Shown here piece after piece: positions 26,400 through 35,572 of a DNA stretch of 64,000 nt. The position numbers and the translations under genes were made by a program. The stretch is from Nostoc sp. UHCC 0702 (GTDB lineage: Bacteria > Cyanobacteriota > Cyanobacteriia > Cyanobacteriales > Nostocaceae), in assembly GCA_017164015.1 (NCBI GenBank), contig CP071065.1:1119409-1183408 (forward strand), read 5' to 3'. The notes under the pieces were generated by a model. That model did no database searches. It worked only from the letters and a program-made list of their open reading frames with translations, and was not told the DNA's origin. Every line of letters begins with the position of its first letter. Position 1 is the stretch's first letter.

Positions 26400-26640
26400 A
26401 AGTATGAAGTATGAAGGATGAAGTAAAGCCCATACGTCAGTTTCAGAGGTAAGGCTACGGAAAGGTTAACCGCTTCAAACCCACAATCCAAGCGACTGGT
26501 GTATTAACCTGTATTTCATCCTGCCCTACCCTTCTTTGAACGCCTGACGGTGAACGGGAAGCCGCCCAAGGGTCATCTACATCCTTTATAAGGGATATGT
26601 TGAAAACCCTGTGACTTCAGTCCAGGGATGAAAACTATTT
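26400..26640 (+). mobile_element. Orphan IS605-type right end / omega-RNA-like remnant 1
   Basis: No coding potential. The segment ends in the hairpin CCCTGTGACTTCAGTCCAGGG region (26607-26627: CCCTGTGACT pairs with AGTCCAGGG) followed by GATGAAAAC. The phrase GGTGAACGGGAAGCCGCCC at 26551 resembles the scaffold seen at tnpB 3' ends of this superfamily. No tnpB reading frame is left upstream. Hairpin is visible; assignment is inference. Confidence 0.45.
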
Positions 26641-26689
26641 GGTGGCTTTTAAGCTACCAGTGTGTGGTAAAATTAGAGAAACACGAGTA

Positions 26690-27020
26690 GGAATAACCGC
26701 AGCGCGTTGAACAATTCTAGTAGGGGTGAAACTCCCGCACAGTAAGTCAGCCGTGTTAATCGTCGCCTATACCACTGGCAAATAATAGCAGGATTGGGAG
26801 CGTTCTTAAATTGTGAAATATGTGGACTCCGAAAGGCAAAAGAAAAATAGGTAACGTCACAGCTAAACCACGGAGCGTTTAGCCAAGTACGGTAGGGGAC
26901 TTTTGACTGTCCCACAGGGTTAATCCCTTGAAAGATAACTGTGGAAAATGATGGCTTTAGCCTCATTCGGAACAACAGTTTGAATCACCGTGACTTTAGT
27001 CCGGTGAGAGTCAATCTTCT
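26690..27020 (+). mobile_element. Orphan IS605-type right end / omega-RNA-like remnant 2
   Basis: Ends with the hairpin at 26986-27006 (CACCGTGACT pairs with AGTCCGGTG), followed by AGAGTCAATC, which is a typical IS1341-type right terminus. It shares the GTGACTT-AGTCC core with remnant 1. The upstream 250 bp have stops in all plus frames; the minus-strand frame of 100 codons has no family features. The prxQ start is about 57 bp beyond the hairpin. Confidence 0.5.
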
Positions 27021-27062
27021 GCCTTCTTTGTCATCAACAATCTGAAACAGGAAAGGTTCATT

Positions 27063-27500
27063 ATGCCTCTAGCAGTTGGTACGGATGCACCTGCATTTAC
27101 CGTCAAAGATACTCACGGCAACACCGTCTCGTTATCTGATTTTGCTGGGAAGACAGTTGTTCTGTATTTTTATCCCAAAGATGACACTCCAGGCTGTACC
27201 AAACAAGCTTGTAGCTTCCGGGATGCCCAAGAAGAATATCAAGGTAAAGATATCGTAATCTTGGGAGTCAGTGCCGATGATGAAGCTTCCCATCAGGCAT
27301 TCACTCAAAAATATAATTTGAATTTCCCTTTGTTAGCTGACACCAATAAAACCCTAATCAGCACTTACGATGTTGATGGTGGTGGTTATGCCAAGCGTGT
27401 CACTTATGTAATTGACCCCAATGGCAAAATTATTCATGTTGACGCTAGTGTCAACACGGCTAGCCACGCTGGGGATGTTTTAAAGCAACTTGGTTTGTAA
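27063..27500 (+). CDS. prxQ: Peroxiredoxin of the BCP/PrxQ type
   Basis: 145 residues, with ATG preceded by AGGAAAGG. Thioredoxin-fold AhpC/TSA domain with the peroxidatic Cys45 and resolving Cys50 in DDTPGCTKQACSFRD, the five-residue spacing of atypical 2-Cys PrxQ. LYFYPKDDTPGC and the downstream RVTYVIDPNGKI are characteristic. It reduces H2O2 and alkyl hydroperoxides with electrons from thioredoxin in the cytosol or near the thylakoid. The native promoter region is occupied by a transposon-end remnant, so expression may depend on sequence of that remnant. Confidence 0.94.
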   Translation: MPLAVGTDAPAFTVKDTHGNTVSLSDFAGKTVVLYFYPKDDTPGCTKQACSFRDAQEEYQGKDIVILGVSADDEASHQAFTQKYNLNFPLLADTNKTLISTYDVDGGGYAKRVTYVIDPNGKIIHVDASVNTASHAGDVLKQLGL

Positions 27501-27639
27501 GGAAATTTACTGAAGTTGAGAGTTGCGGATACTCTGCGGGTTGACCGAAAGAGTACCGCCACTCTGACTTGTAGCGATCGCGCTAAATTCTGAGTAGGAA
27601 AATACTGAAACTGCCTGACTACGCCATTGGCTCCTCAAC

Positions 27640-27660
27640 ACTATTTTGGTGAGGAGCTAG
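27640..27660 (+). terminator. Possible prxQ terminator hairpin
   Basis: GCTCCTCA at 27628-27637 pairs with TGAGGAGC near 27650-27658. There is no U-run, so it may be only a repeat or a processing hairpin. Boundaries are approximate. Confidence 0.3.
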
Positions 27661-27690
27661 TGTTTCATTGCATTAATTTTGATAACCGCG

Positions 27691-27723
27691 AGATCCCCGA
27701 CTTCTTCAAGAAGTCGGGGATCT
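27691..27723. repeat. 33-bp near-perfect palindrome (AGATCCCCGACTTCTT arms)
   Basis: Sixteen-base arms with a one-base centre, lying between the convergent prxQ and the gene at 27759-28148. This GATCCCCGACTTCTT palindrome is a common dispersed repeat of filamentous cyanobacteria; here it could serve as a bidirectional transcript end. Confidence 0.75.
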
Positions 27724-27758
27724 GAAGATTCAGTTTTTTCTAAGGGCAGTGTCAGCAC

Positions 27759-28148
27759 TTACGGTGTAGCACTTCCAGGTGTAATCACTGGAGATGTAAT
27801 CGTTGGTGAACCTGGAACTACTTGCCCTTGCTGCTGTTCACCTTGTAATAGTCTTTGTTGCCTTGCTTTAAAGGCTGCTGCTGCTGAGTCTAGTTGTTGG
27901 TTTTGTTCGTCAGAATTCCAGTTGAGATTACCGAATTTTGCCCGATGAATCAGGTCAAACATGCTGAAATTATCTGAGTTCGCGCGGGAGAACGGGTCGG
28001 TATTTTGGTCTGTTGTACTATCACTAGGAAAAGTATCCGTTTGGTTGACTTGAGCCAAGCTAGGTTTAGCTATGAGCAAGGAAGTAACAGAAATTCCTGC
28101 TACAGTAGCCACCAAGAGTTTGGTAACTGGGAAAAATGGTTTTTTCAT
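27759..28148 (-). CDS. Exported Gln-rich small protein, unknown
   Basis: 129 residues with a clear signal peptide (KLLVATVAGISVTSLLIAKPSLAQ, cleavage after SLA-Q). The mature part is polar: an Asp/Ser/Thr stretch, a conserved-looking SMFDLIHRAKFGNLNW core, a helical Gln-rich segment (FKARQQRLLQGEQQQG) and a Pro/Thr-rich tail. It is probably periplasmic. No family recognised. Confidence 0.65.
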   Translation of the reverse strand: MKKPFFPVTKLLVATVAGISVTSLLIAKPSLAQVNQTDTFPSDSTTDQNTDPFSRANSDNFSMFDLIHRAKFGNLNWNSDEQNQQLDSAAAAFKARQQRLLQGEQQQGQVVPGSPTITSPVITPGSATP

Positions 28149-28313
28149 TGAAAATGACTCTTAAATTACTCTAAGGGACTGACAAATAAAAAATAACCCA
28201 TTCTATTTGTTCTTTGCTGACTGTTGACAGTTAACAGTCATCAGTCAGCAGTTAACAACTTTAAGCCGTTGTTTTTATGTCTTGAACTGCCCTACCGAAA
28301 TCATGCTTTGATT

Positions 28314-29201
28314 TTAAGCAAGAGTCCGCCGCAATTGGGGTTGAATGCTCAGCAAAGCGACAATAGCAAAGCCAAACAACACCAGCAATGCTCCACCAAA
28401 TGTAACATTACCCCAAGGAGCTTGCATGACTACACTACTCAGTCCCCAATTGTTGTGGAGATAGAGATAACGAATTGGCTCAATGGCGTAGCTGAGAGGA
28501 TTGAGGGTAGCTATCACCTGCAACCACTTGGGCATAAAGGATAAAGGTGCCAAAGCAGTACTAGCAAACAATAACGGCAAGTTAGTGACAAAAATTACTG
28601 CGATTAGTTCAATGTGTCCAGGTAAGGCAAAAGCTAAACCGAGGGAGATAGCAGTCACACCCAAAGCCAGGAGAAAGACAATCAAGGCGATCGCACCTAA
28701 GCCAGCTGCATCTGGTAGCCCAGCGCCTAAAAACGCTGCTGCTCCAACAATCACGGCTGCTTGCAACAGACTTTGGCTGATAATGAAGATTGCCGATGCA
28801 AAGACAATTGAAAACCTTGATGCTAAAGGTGCTACTAGCAACCGATTCAAAAAGCCGAACTCTCGGTCAAACATTACAGGCAAACCGGCATTCAACGCCC
28901 CAGCAAAGGCTGTAAATACAATTACACCCGCAGCCAAAAACTGACCGTAATTTGTCGTACTACCAAACAAACCCTTGGGGGCATTTTGAAATAAAGCGCC
29001 AAATAGCACCAACCACATTACAGGTTGAATGATTCCTGCAACTAAAGTTGAGGGGCGGCGTTGCAACTGAATAAATAAGCGACGAGTCAAAGCCAACGTC
29101 TCTTGTACCAATTCACCAAAAAAATTGTCAGCAGCATCAGCATTTACTTGGGGTGATGTTGCAGGCTGCCATTTTATATCAGATTTAGGAGTAACACTCA
29201 T
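28314..29201 (-). CDS. ABC-2 type transporter permease (DrrB-like)
   Basis: 295 residues with six hydrophobic segments. ABC2_membrane features include FIQLQRRPSTLVAGIIQPVMWLVLFG, the first-loop ANAGLPVMFDREFGFLNRLLVAPL and the late FLPLSFMPKWLQVIATLNPLSYAIEPIRYL region, which is typical of daunorubicin-resistance-type exporters. It follows the ATPase gene at 29328-30347 on the same strand after a 126-bp spacer filled with GGGATTGGGTACTA repeats. Together they make an exporter. Substrate unknown. Confidence 0.88.
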   Translation of the reverse strand: MSVTPKSDIKWQPATSPQVNADAADNFFGELVQETLALTRRLFIQLQRRPSTLVAGIIQPVMWLVLFGALFQNAPKGLFGSTTNYGQFLAAGVIVFTAFAGALNAGLPVMFDREFGFLNRLLVAPLASRFSIVFASAIFIISQSLLQAAVIVGAAAFLGAGLPDAAGLGAIALIVFLLALGVTAISLGLAFALPGHIELIAVIFVTNLPLLFASTALAPLSFMPKWLQVIATLNPLSYAIEPIRYLYLHNNWGLSSVVMQAPWGNVTFGGALLVLFGFAIVALLSIQPQLRRTLA

Positions 29202-29204
29202 AGG

Positions 29205-29327
29205 AATAGGGATTGGGTACTAGGGATTGGGTACTAGGGATTGGGGATTGAGTATTAGGTATTCAAGATTAGGATTAAAAAAATTCTTTCCCAGACCCCA
29301 GTCCCCAATACCCAGTCCCCATTCCCC
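29205..29327. repeat. GGGATTGGGTACTA short-repeat spacer
   Basis: Degenerate tandem repeats of GGGTACTAGGGATTGG and, on the right, CCCCAGTCCCCAATACCCAGTCC, separating the two ABC-transporter genes. They have probably expanded within the operon. Confidence 0.7.
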
Positions 29328-30347
29328 TCATCTCATATTTTGCTTCTTTTCCGCTTTGGGATCACGATTGGCAACTGCTGCGATTTCTGCATCCAATAAG
29401 GTGCGTCCTGTGGCGGCGAGGTATACGTCATCTAGACTAGGACGAGATTGGGCAATGCCAAAGATGGGCAAGCTAGCGGCATTCAGCGCTTGCTGGATGG
29501 TAACCAAGGCATCATTTTGGGGTGTCACTACCAAGTTGAGGGAATTACCTTGAGCGCTGTTGATGATCACTTCTTGCACAAATGGCAGTGCTTGTAGGAG
29601 GTTTTTGGCTTTTTCGGCTTCTTCAATGGGGGAAAACTCCTGAATTCGTAATGTGATGCGATCGCCCCCTACTTGATCTTTTAACTGGGAAGGTGTTCCA
29701 GATGCGATCACAACACCGCGATCGATAATGGCCACGCGATCGGCTAAAGCGTCAATTTCTTCTAAATAATGGCTGGTAATCAGTACCGTTGTTCCACAAG
29801 CCCGTAACTGACGCAGGAAATTCCATACCACAAAACGACTTTCTATGTCAAGTCCTACAGTTGGTTCATCCAACACCAAAACATCCGGTGCATGGAGTAA
29901 TCCAGCCGCCAAGTCAAGGCGCTTGCGTAAACCGCCAGAGTAGGTTCCGGTTTTTTTATTGGCGTATTCTTGTAAACCGAGTAAATCTAATACTGTGTCA
30001 ATTCGCTGTTTAGCTAATGCGCCAGGGATATGATAGAGTGCAGCTTGCAATTGCAGCAATTCTCGTCCAGTTAGTACCTTATCTATGGCGACTTCCTGAG
30101 CGACATAGCCTAGGCGTTGTCTTGCCAGTTTAGGATTATCTAACACGGAAATACCAGATACTTCGATTCTGCCAGCATCCGGTGTAGTCAGGGTACACAA
30201 CGCACGCAGAGTGGTAGTTTTGCCTGCACCGTTAGGGCCAAGTAAACCAAAGATTTCTCCGGGTTCTACCTGAAACGATACATCTAGGACGGCGACCACC
30301 GTGCCGTAGCGCTTTTGCAGATTTTCAATTAAAACGGCGGGAGCCAT
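29328..30347 (-). CDS. ABC-2 transporter ATP-binding protein (DrrA-like)
   Basis: 339 residues. Walker A GLLGPNGAGKTTTLRAL, Q-loop GYVAQE, signature YSGGLRKRLDLA, Walker B VLVLDEPTVGLD and switch His in LITSHYLEE are all present, so the ATPase is intact. The C-terminal 100 residues form the DUF4162-type extension common in DrrA/NodI-like ATPases, ending with DVYLAATGRTL. It energises the permease encoded directly downstream. Confidence 0.93.
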   Translation of the reverse strand: MAPAVLIENLQKRYGTVVAVLDVSFQVEPGEIFGLLGPNGAGKTTTLRALCTLTTPDAGRIEVSGISVLDNPKLARQRLGYVAQEVAIDKVLTGRELLQLQAALYHIPGALAKQRIDTVLDLLGLQEYANKKTGTYSGGLRKRLDLAAGLLHAPDVLVLDEPTVGLDIESRFVVWNFLRQLRACGTTVLITSHYLEEIDALADRVAIIDRGVVIASGTPSQLKDQVGGDRITLRIQEFSPIEEAEKAKNLLQALPFVQEVIINSAQGNSLNLVVTPQNDALVTIQQALNAASLPIFGIAQSRPSLDDVYLAATGRTLLDAEIAAVANRDPKAEKKQNMR

Positions 30348-30519
30348 GACAGCTTAACCCCTAACTATACAAATCTCAACAAATCTATTTCTATTGTAAT
30401 TGAGTGGTGTGAGGTGAGGCGATCGCTTTGGTTGTCCTTGGTCATTTGTCATCAGTCATTTGTACGGTTAACCGTCATCAGCCATCAGCCAACCAGAATA
30501 ATTTATTTCTTGAAGTTTC

Positions 30520-32769
30520 CTAAGCAAACTCATAACGGTTTTTACCGAGGTGCTTAGCACGGTACATAGCGGTATCAGCTTGTTTAATCAATGTCTCAAT
30601 GTTTTGACCGTTAAGCGGATAAATACTGATACCAATACTTGCAGAAATTCTAATGGTATATTCATCCAAAACAATTGACTCGGTGATGCATCCTAAAATT
30701 TTTTCAGCTACTTTAGCAGCCACTTGGGCGTTAGGAATTGCTCGTAAAATTACAGTAAATTCATCGCCACCCAAGCGAGAAACAGTATCACTACCACGTA
30801 AAGAGTTGCTGAGTCGCTGAGCGATGGTTACTAGTACGCGATCGCCTATCTCATGTCCGAGGGTATCATTAATTCGCTTAAAGCCATCCAGGTCAATAAA
30901 CAGCAGTCCAAGGAACATATTATTGTTTTCCGCCCAATCTAAGGATTGGTAAAGTTGTTCTGCAAAAAATTTCCGATTAGATAAACCTGTGAGGGGGTCG
31001 TGATAAGCCAGAAAACGTAAATGGTCTTCTTGACGTTTCAATTCATTGTTAGAGCGGGATAATTCGGCAGCAGTACGTCTGAGTTTTTCTTCCTGCTGTT
31101 TGCGCTCAGTAATATCTCGAATTACTCCAACTAAAAACACATTACCAGCAGCGTCTTTGTGGAGCGATCGCTTAGTGGCAATTAAATGAATTTTACCATT
31201 AGCATCAGTAAATTGTTCTTCGTTTTCATGAGGTTGCTGAGTCAGAAAAACAAGCTCATCTTGTTTTCTAAAGATATCAGCTTCATGTTTAGGAAAAACG
31301 TCATAGTCTGATTTTTCAATTAACAAATTATCAGGATAACCAATAAATCGACAATAGGCTTTATTTAAAACAATCCATTGATGTTTTTGATTTTTTACAA
31401 AAATTGGGTCTGCAATTGTATCAATTACTTGGTGTAAAAACTCTTTGGAACGTTTCAACTCTTCTTGGATATGAGCAATATGCAAAATCATCCAAATAAC
31501 AGATATGCCAAAGGTTAGCAGTGAAGGAATTATTGGTATCCACCAACCATACAAAAAAGCCAGATAGGCACCCGGTATTAACACCAAGCAAGAAAGCAAA
31601 ATACCAAGGATGCTATGTTTTGGGCGTTGTATTCGCCATGTTATTAAAGCCCCCATGTAAGACCAGCTAAAAATCCACAAGTATTCGCATGGTTCCGACC
31701 ATGCCTTTAATAAAGGTCGATTGTCGATGGCTGCTAAAATTAATTCACTGATGAAATAAGCTTGCAGTTCAATACCAGCAACAGGCTTTGCTGTACCCAT
31801 CAAACTACTGGATTGGGGGATAAACACAAAATCCTGGAGACTGGGAGCGGTGGAACCAATAAGTACAATGCGATCGCGTATCCAATTTGCTGGTACTTTG
31901 TTATTTAGCACATCGCTCATGGTTACCTGTCGATAACCACAATATTTTACAGAACCACTACTCTGACAACCTGGTTTAGGAAAGTTTGACAAAATTTGGT
32001 AGCCTCCGTCATCAGCTCCGATATAAGCACCATCATTTGCTCGAAAGCGAGTAAATACCGCTTTACCCAACTGCAAATCATGAGGATTATCGGATGCTTT
32101 TTGGGGTGTAATCCCCTCTGATTTTAAATACAACAAAGCTAGCTTCAAGGCAAAACTTTGGTGTTCTTTTTGATCAATATGCCAATACAATAAGCTACGA
32201 CGTATTTTGCCATCAGGGTCATATACTACATTATTAAAACCTACCTGATTTTGATTTAGCCCTAGTGGAGGTAAAACACCACTGTTTTTGTTTTGCCCAT
32301 TTTTATTTTTGTTATTTGCTAACAGTTGAATACCAATCAAATTAGGCATTGCTTTATAAGCATTTAGCAGTTCTTTATTACCAGGCTTGGCTGTCAAGTT
32401 ATTACTAGGCACTATTAAATCTCGGTAGATATCTAAACCAATAGCCCGAGGTTTGTGAACGTTTAATTTTTGTAATAGCCTAGCAATATCGCCATCTGGA
32501 ATCGGCCAAGAACCGACTTGGCGTAAAGAAGCCTCATCAATCGCTATGATCGTAATGCGATTATCTGGCTGTTCGTTTGGACGTAAGCGAAAAAATTGAT
32601 CTAATACTGCTAACTCTAAGGATTGCAATAATCCTACAGAGCGTATAAGCAAGATGCAGACTGCAACACTAAAGGCAGTAATCAATTCTCTATATCCTCT
32701 ACCAAGCGGTTGTTTCAGTCCCAACCTTAACTTCACAAGAGGCTTGCCTAGCTGCTGACTCATTCCCAT
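30520..32769 (-). CDS. CHASE2-PAS-GGDEF diguanylate cyclase
   Basis: 749 residues. One N-terminal membrane helix (near 35-55) precedes an extracytoplasmic CHASE2 sensor domain (about 60-360; AIDEASLRQVGSWPIPDGDIA, RPRAIGLDIYRD-like, RDRIVLIGSTAPSLQD). Two or three helices (about 365-440) follow, then a PAS domain (about 455-570) and a GGDEF domain (about 590-749). The cyclase motif is RLGGDEFTVIL, and an RGSD inhibitory I-site stands five residues before it, so the enzyme should make c-di-GMP with product feedback. It likely sets adhesion or motility behaviour in response to an unknown periplasmic cue. No EAL domain is present. Confidence 0.93.
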   Translation of the reverse strand: MGMSQQLGKPLVKLRLGLKQPLGRGYRELITAFSVAVCILLIRSVGLLQSLELAVLDQFFRLRPNEQPDNRITIIAIDEASLRQVGSWPIPDGDIARLLQKLNVHKPRAIGLDIYRDLIVPSNNLTAKPGNKELLNAYKAMPNLIGIQLLANNKNKNGQNKNSGVLPPLGLNQNQVGFNNVVYDPDGKIRRSLLYWHIDQKEHQSFALKLALLYLKSEGITPQKASDNPHDLQLGKAVFTRFRANDGAYIGADDGGYQILSNFPKPGCQSSGSVKYCGYRQVTMSDVLNNKVPANWIRDRIVLIGSTAPSLQDFVFIPQSSSLMGTAKPVAGIELQAYFISELILAAIDNRPLLKAWSEPCEYLWIFSWSYMGALITWRIQRPKHSILGILLSCLVLIPGAYLAFLYGWWIPIIPSLLTFGISVIWMILHIAHIQEELKRSKEFLHQVIDTIADPIFVKNQKHQWIVLNKAYCRFIGYPDNLLIEKSDYDVFPKHEADIFRKQDELVFLTQQPHENEEQFTDANGKIHLIATKRSLHKDAAGNVFLVGVIRDITERKQQEEKLRRTAAELSRSNNELKRQEDHLRFLAYHDPLTGLSNRKFFAEQLYQSLDWAENNNMFLGLLFIDLDGFKRINDTLGHEIGDRVLVTIAQRLSNSLRGSDTVSRLGGDEFTVILRAIPNAQVAAKVAEKILGCITESIVLDEYTIRISASIGISIYPLNGQNIETLIKQADTAMYRAKHLGKNRYEFA

Positions 32770-33369
32770 TACCTAGTGGGGAGAAATATTCTTTATTTCC
32801 TATAGCTATTGACTACTTGGCAAATATAGCTCAAGCAACAATTATAATGACTTTTTGAGAATCTTTTCAATTGGTTTAGGTTACTCTAGACGATGATTCA
32901 TGACGACTCATGATCTCACCAAAGGATAACTGTAATTGTCACTTTTATTATGGCGATTTCAGTATCAATATTATTCCTTAATAACAAAAGTATATTTACG
33001 GCAACTCAGAATTGACAAATTTTATTTTTGAATAAGTGTATATAAACGTTTGCTGCAAACTCTCTTACATGTCTTCAGAATGGAATATGAATTATGCAAA
33101 ATACACATTGTAGTAGAAATTCCTAATTTACCGTTCATGAATTGCCGCTATATGGTGTAGTGTTGCGTAAGTCTTAAATATTTCACCAAACAAAAAAGTC
33201 AGCTGGAATACAATTGCTGCATTTAACCAGTTGACTTTTTTGGTGCGAAAGTTAAATTGTCAAAAACATACTCGTTGACACTCTTGTTTCTTGCGACTCG
33301 GAGATTCTTTAAGAGGAGTTAACCACGAATGGTCATTGCTCGAAACAACTACTTCACCAAACCGTGAAA
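32770..33369. other. 600-bp gene-free interval
   Basis: AT-rich, between two genes on the minus strand. It contains a large hairpin (33184-33245). A very short plus frame (MVIARNNYFTKP, from about 33329) follows an AAGAGGAG sequence, which is suggestive of a leader peptide but leads to no plus-strand gene. No other features seen. Confidence 0.4.
33184..33245. terminator. Strong bidirectional terminator-like hairpin
   Basis: CACCAAACAAAAAAGTCAGCTGG pairs (with small bulges) with the arm at 33226-33245 that reads CCAGTTGACTTTTTTGGTG, giving a U-run on both strands. It lies in a long gene-free stretch with no coding gene ending at it, so it may end an unannotated small RNA. Confidence 0.55.
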
Positions 33370-34341
33370 TTATTGAAAATACTTAAAGTTAGTTGAACCC
33401 GTGTAACCAGAAATTTTTGCCAATTCTGCTAGGCTTTGCACCCCACTATAGCGTTTCCCATTAATGATCCAAGTAGGATAACTTTCAACTACTGCTGCTT
33501 TACAAATATCTTTTTGAAGGCGTGGGTTGTCAGCAGAAACGCAATCTATATGCTCGATTTCACTGTAAGCTTCTTTACCAAAAAGTAACTTTTGTTCGTG
33601 ACAGTGAGGACACCACCAAGCAATATATTCTTTGGCACCTATTTTTTTCAAGTGTCGTGCTAGAGCTATTTCTGCTTCACCAGAAGTAGTGGTAATTTCC
33701 CAACCAACTCCTGGTTTAGGTTCTTCGTTGGAATTAAAAGCAATTTTCTGTGGCTGTCCAGGGGTTGCTCCAGATAGTGAATTAACGCCGGAGTATACAC
33801 CTAAAGTGCCAATCAGCGTTACCATCCCTACAATAATGACAGTAAAAAAGATTTGTCCAAGATCTTCCCAATCACGACCAATAATCGTTAGTACTAAAAG
33901 ACTCAGGGAAAATAAAGCTGAACCAATACAGTAAGGACACAAAGCTTTAATTTGGAATGCCAGCAAATACATTAGATAGCCACTGAAAACAGACATGGCG
34001 ATCGCTCCCACTAGCAACAACCACCATGTCGTGTTTTCCAGTTGTTTGCGACTATTGTTATCTCCTGCTTTCAATACCAAGGGAGCTAAAGCAAATATTG
34101 CCATACTGGTGTATGCCAATAAACCAAATAAAGCTAATGGCTGGCCTAAAACTGTTGCCCAAGGACTCGAAAGCACATCATTACAGCCTTTGACACCAGC
34201 CTGTGCCACACAAGCTGCACTGCCTCCTGTTAGCTTTTCGATGGTGAGATAACCTGTCGTCAGGGCACCAAGTCCGGCGATCGCGGCAATCAATGGACGC
34301 GACCATTTATGAATCCAAGGAGTAGAACGGCGGCGAATCAT
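33370..34341 (-). CDS. Vitamin K epoxide reductase (VKOR)-thioredoxin fusion
   Basis: 323 residues from the ATG at 34341 (MIRRRSTPWIHKW). The frame is open further upstream only because it reads GGGGATT repeats. The VKOR domain has about five membrane helices, a lumenal Cys pair (SAACVAQAGVKGCNDVL) and the CPYC redox centre (ALCPYCIGSALF). The C-terminal thioredoxin-like domain has CPHC (WWCPHCHEQKLLFG). Such fusions form disulfides in the periplasm/thylakoid lumen and pass electrons to a quinone, replacing DsbB/DsbA. In cyanobacteria and plastids they support photosystem II assembly. Confidence 0.93.
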   Translation of the reverse strand: MIRRRSTPWIHKWSRPLIAAIAGLGALTTGYLTIEKLTGGSAACVAQAGVKGCNDVLSSPWATVLGQPLALFGLLAYTSMAIFALAPLVLKAGDNNSRKQLENTTWWLLLVGAIAMSVFSGYLMYLLAFQIKALCPYCIGSALFSLSLLVLTIIGRDWEDLGQIFFTVIIVGMVTLIGTLGVYSGVNSLSGATPGQPQKIAFNSNEEPKPGVGWEITTTSGEAEIALARHLKKIGAKEYIAWWCPHCHEQKLLFGKEAYSEIEHIDCVSADNPRLQKDICKAAVVESYPTWIINGKRYSGVQSLAELAKISGYTGSTNFKYFQ

Positions 34342-34342
34342 A

Positions 34343-34412
34343 GGATTGGGGATTAGGGATTGGGGATTGGGGATTGGGGATTGGGGATTAGGGATTGGGG
34401 ATTGGGGAACTT
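34343..34412. repeat. GGGGATT heptamer minisatellite
   Basis: Seven to eight tandem GGGGATT/GGGATTA units immediately upstream of the VKOR start. Further G-rich fragments reach 34500, and a CCCAGTA cluster lies at 34555-34605. Confidence 0.85.
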
Positions 34413-34602
34413 GGGGCCCCCGCCTGCGTTGCGGAGGTTCCCTCGTTGAGTGCAGGTGGCGTTGGGGATTAGGGGTAATGGGGATTGGGAATTGCAAGAA
34501 TTTATAACTATACCTCTTTGCTAGTACTCACCCTCCAGTCCCCAGTATCTAATCTCTTTGCCACTAACCAGTACCCAGTACCCAGTCCCCAGTCCCCAGT
34601 AC

Positions 34603-35451
34603 CTAAGAATGTAGCTTCACTTGTGGTGTTGATGTGTTTTCACTTTTGGAGTTCCAACTACGATGTGCAGCTTCTACAAATTGACTGACGCGAATTGGAT
34701 CAATTGGTTGCTCGATCCGACCTTGGCGTTTGAGCGAACTAGAAACAATCACACCATCTGCTGCCTGCATCAGTGTACCAATGTTCTCCCAATCGGCTCC
34801 ACTACCAATAAATACTGGTGTGCCATTTGCTGCACCACAAGCTAGTTCTAAATCTTCTAGATTGGGGGGACTACCTGTAGCCCAACCAGACAAAATTACT
34901 GCGTCTGCCAAACCTCTTTCAATTGTGTCTTTCACGGCAACTGTGAGATTTGGAGAACTCAAAGGGCGGGCGTGTTTTACCAACACGTCAGCTAAAATTT
35001 TGACATTGCAGCCTAATTCCCGCCGATAGCGGAGTAATTGATGCGCTTCTCCCTCGATTAATCCTTGGTCGGTTGCCATTACACCTGTCAGGACGTTAAC
35101 GCGGATAAATTGTGCTTGCACACAGTTGGCGATCGCCATTGCGCTTTTGGCATCGTTCCGCAAAACGTTCAAGCCTATGGGCAATGTCACCAAATTCTGT
35201 ATCTTTTGCACCACTACAGTCATGGCACTCACAACTGCTGGATCTACCTGATTTTTGGTAAACGGCGCATCAAAAAAATTTTCTACAATAATGCCGTCAA
35301 CGCCGCCACTTGCTAGGGCTGTTGCTTCTTGTTCGGCGCGGTCAATTACCGCTTTCAAGCTACCTCCCCAGCGGGGCGAGGTGGGCAGTGGCAGTAGGTG
35401 AACCACGCCAATAATCGGTGATCGAGTTTTAAAGATCTGATATAAGTCCAC
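34603..35451 (-). CDS. btpA: BtpA family protein (photosystem I biogenesis)
   Basis: 282 residues from a GTG at 35451; the frame continues upstream for 19 more codons that are partly repeat-flank sequence. The N-terminus after the start is DLYQIFKTRSPIIGVVHLLPLPTSPRW. A TIM-barrel fold follows, with VDGIIVENFFDAPF, PIGLNVLRNDAKSAMAIA, FIRVNVLTGVMATDQG and the phosphate-binding PVFIGSGADWENIG, as in the BtpA/SgcQ family. In Synechocystis BtpA is a thylakoid-associated protein needed for accumulation of photosystem I reaction-centre proteins. The enzymatic activity, if any, is unknown. The start assignment is uncertain. Confidence 0.88.
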   Translation of the reverse strand: MDLYQIFKTRSPIIGVVHLLPLPTSPRWGGSLKAVIDRAEQEATALASGGVDGIIVENFFDAPFTKNQVDPAVVSAMTVVVQKIQNLVTLPIGLNVLRNDAKSAMAIANCVQAQFIRVNVLTGVMATDQGLIEGEAHQLLRYRRELGCNVKILADVLVKHARPLSSPNLTVAVKDTIERGLADAVILSGWATGSPPNLEDLELACGAANGTPVFIGSGADWENIGTLMQAADGVIVSSSLKRQGRIEQPIDPIRVSQFVEAAHRSWNSKSENTSTPQVKLHS

Positions 35452-35511
35452 GTCTTTAATCTGCTTTGCAAAGTCCAAAATCAAAAATCCAGAGTCAAAA
35501 GTCCACATATC

Positions 35512-35572
35512 AACAGTTTTTGACTGTTAACTATTGACTATTGACTATTGACTATTGACCCTTGACTCTTAA
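35512..35572. repeat. TTGACTATTGAC repeat cluster
   Basis: About five tandem copies of the 9-10 bp unit TATTGACTAT upstream of btpA. Same family as the clusters at 14988-15056 and 17101-17190. Confidence 0.75.

Noticed and set aside
26673..26975. 100-codon minus-strand frame
   Set aside because: No family features; it overlaps hairpin-ended transposon-type sequence better explained as non-coding.
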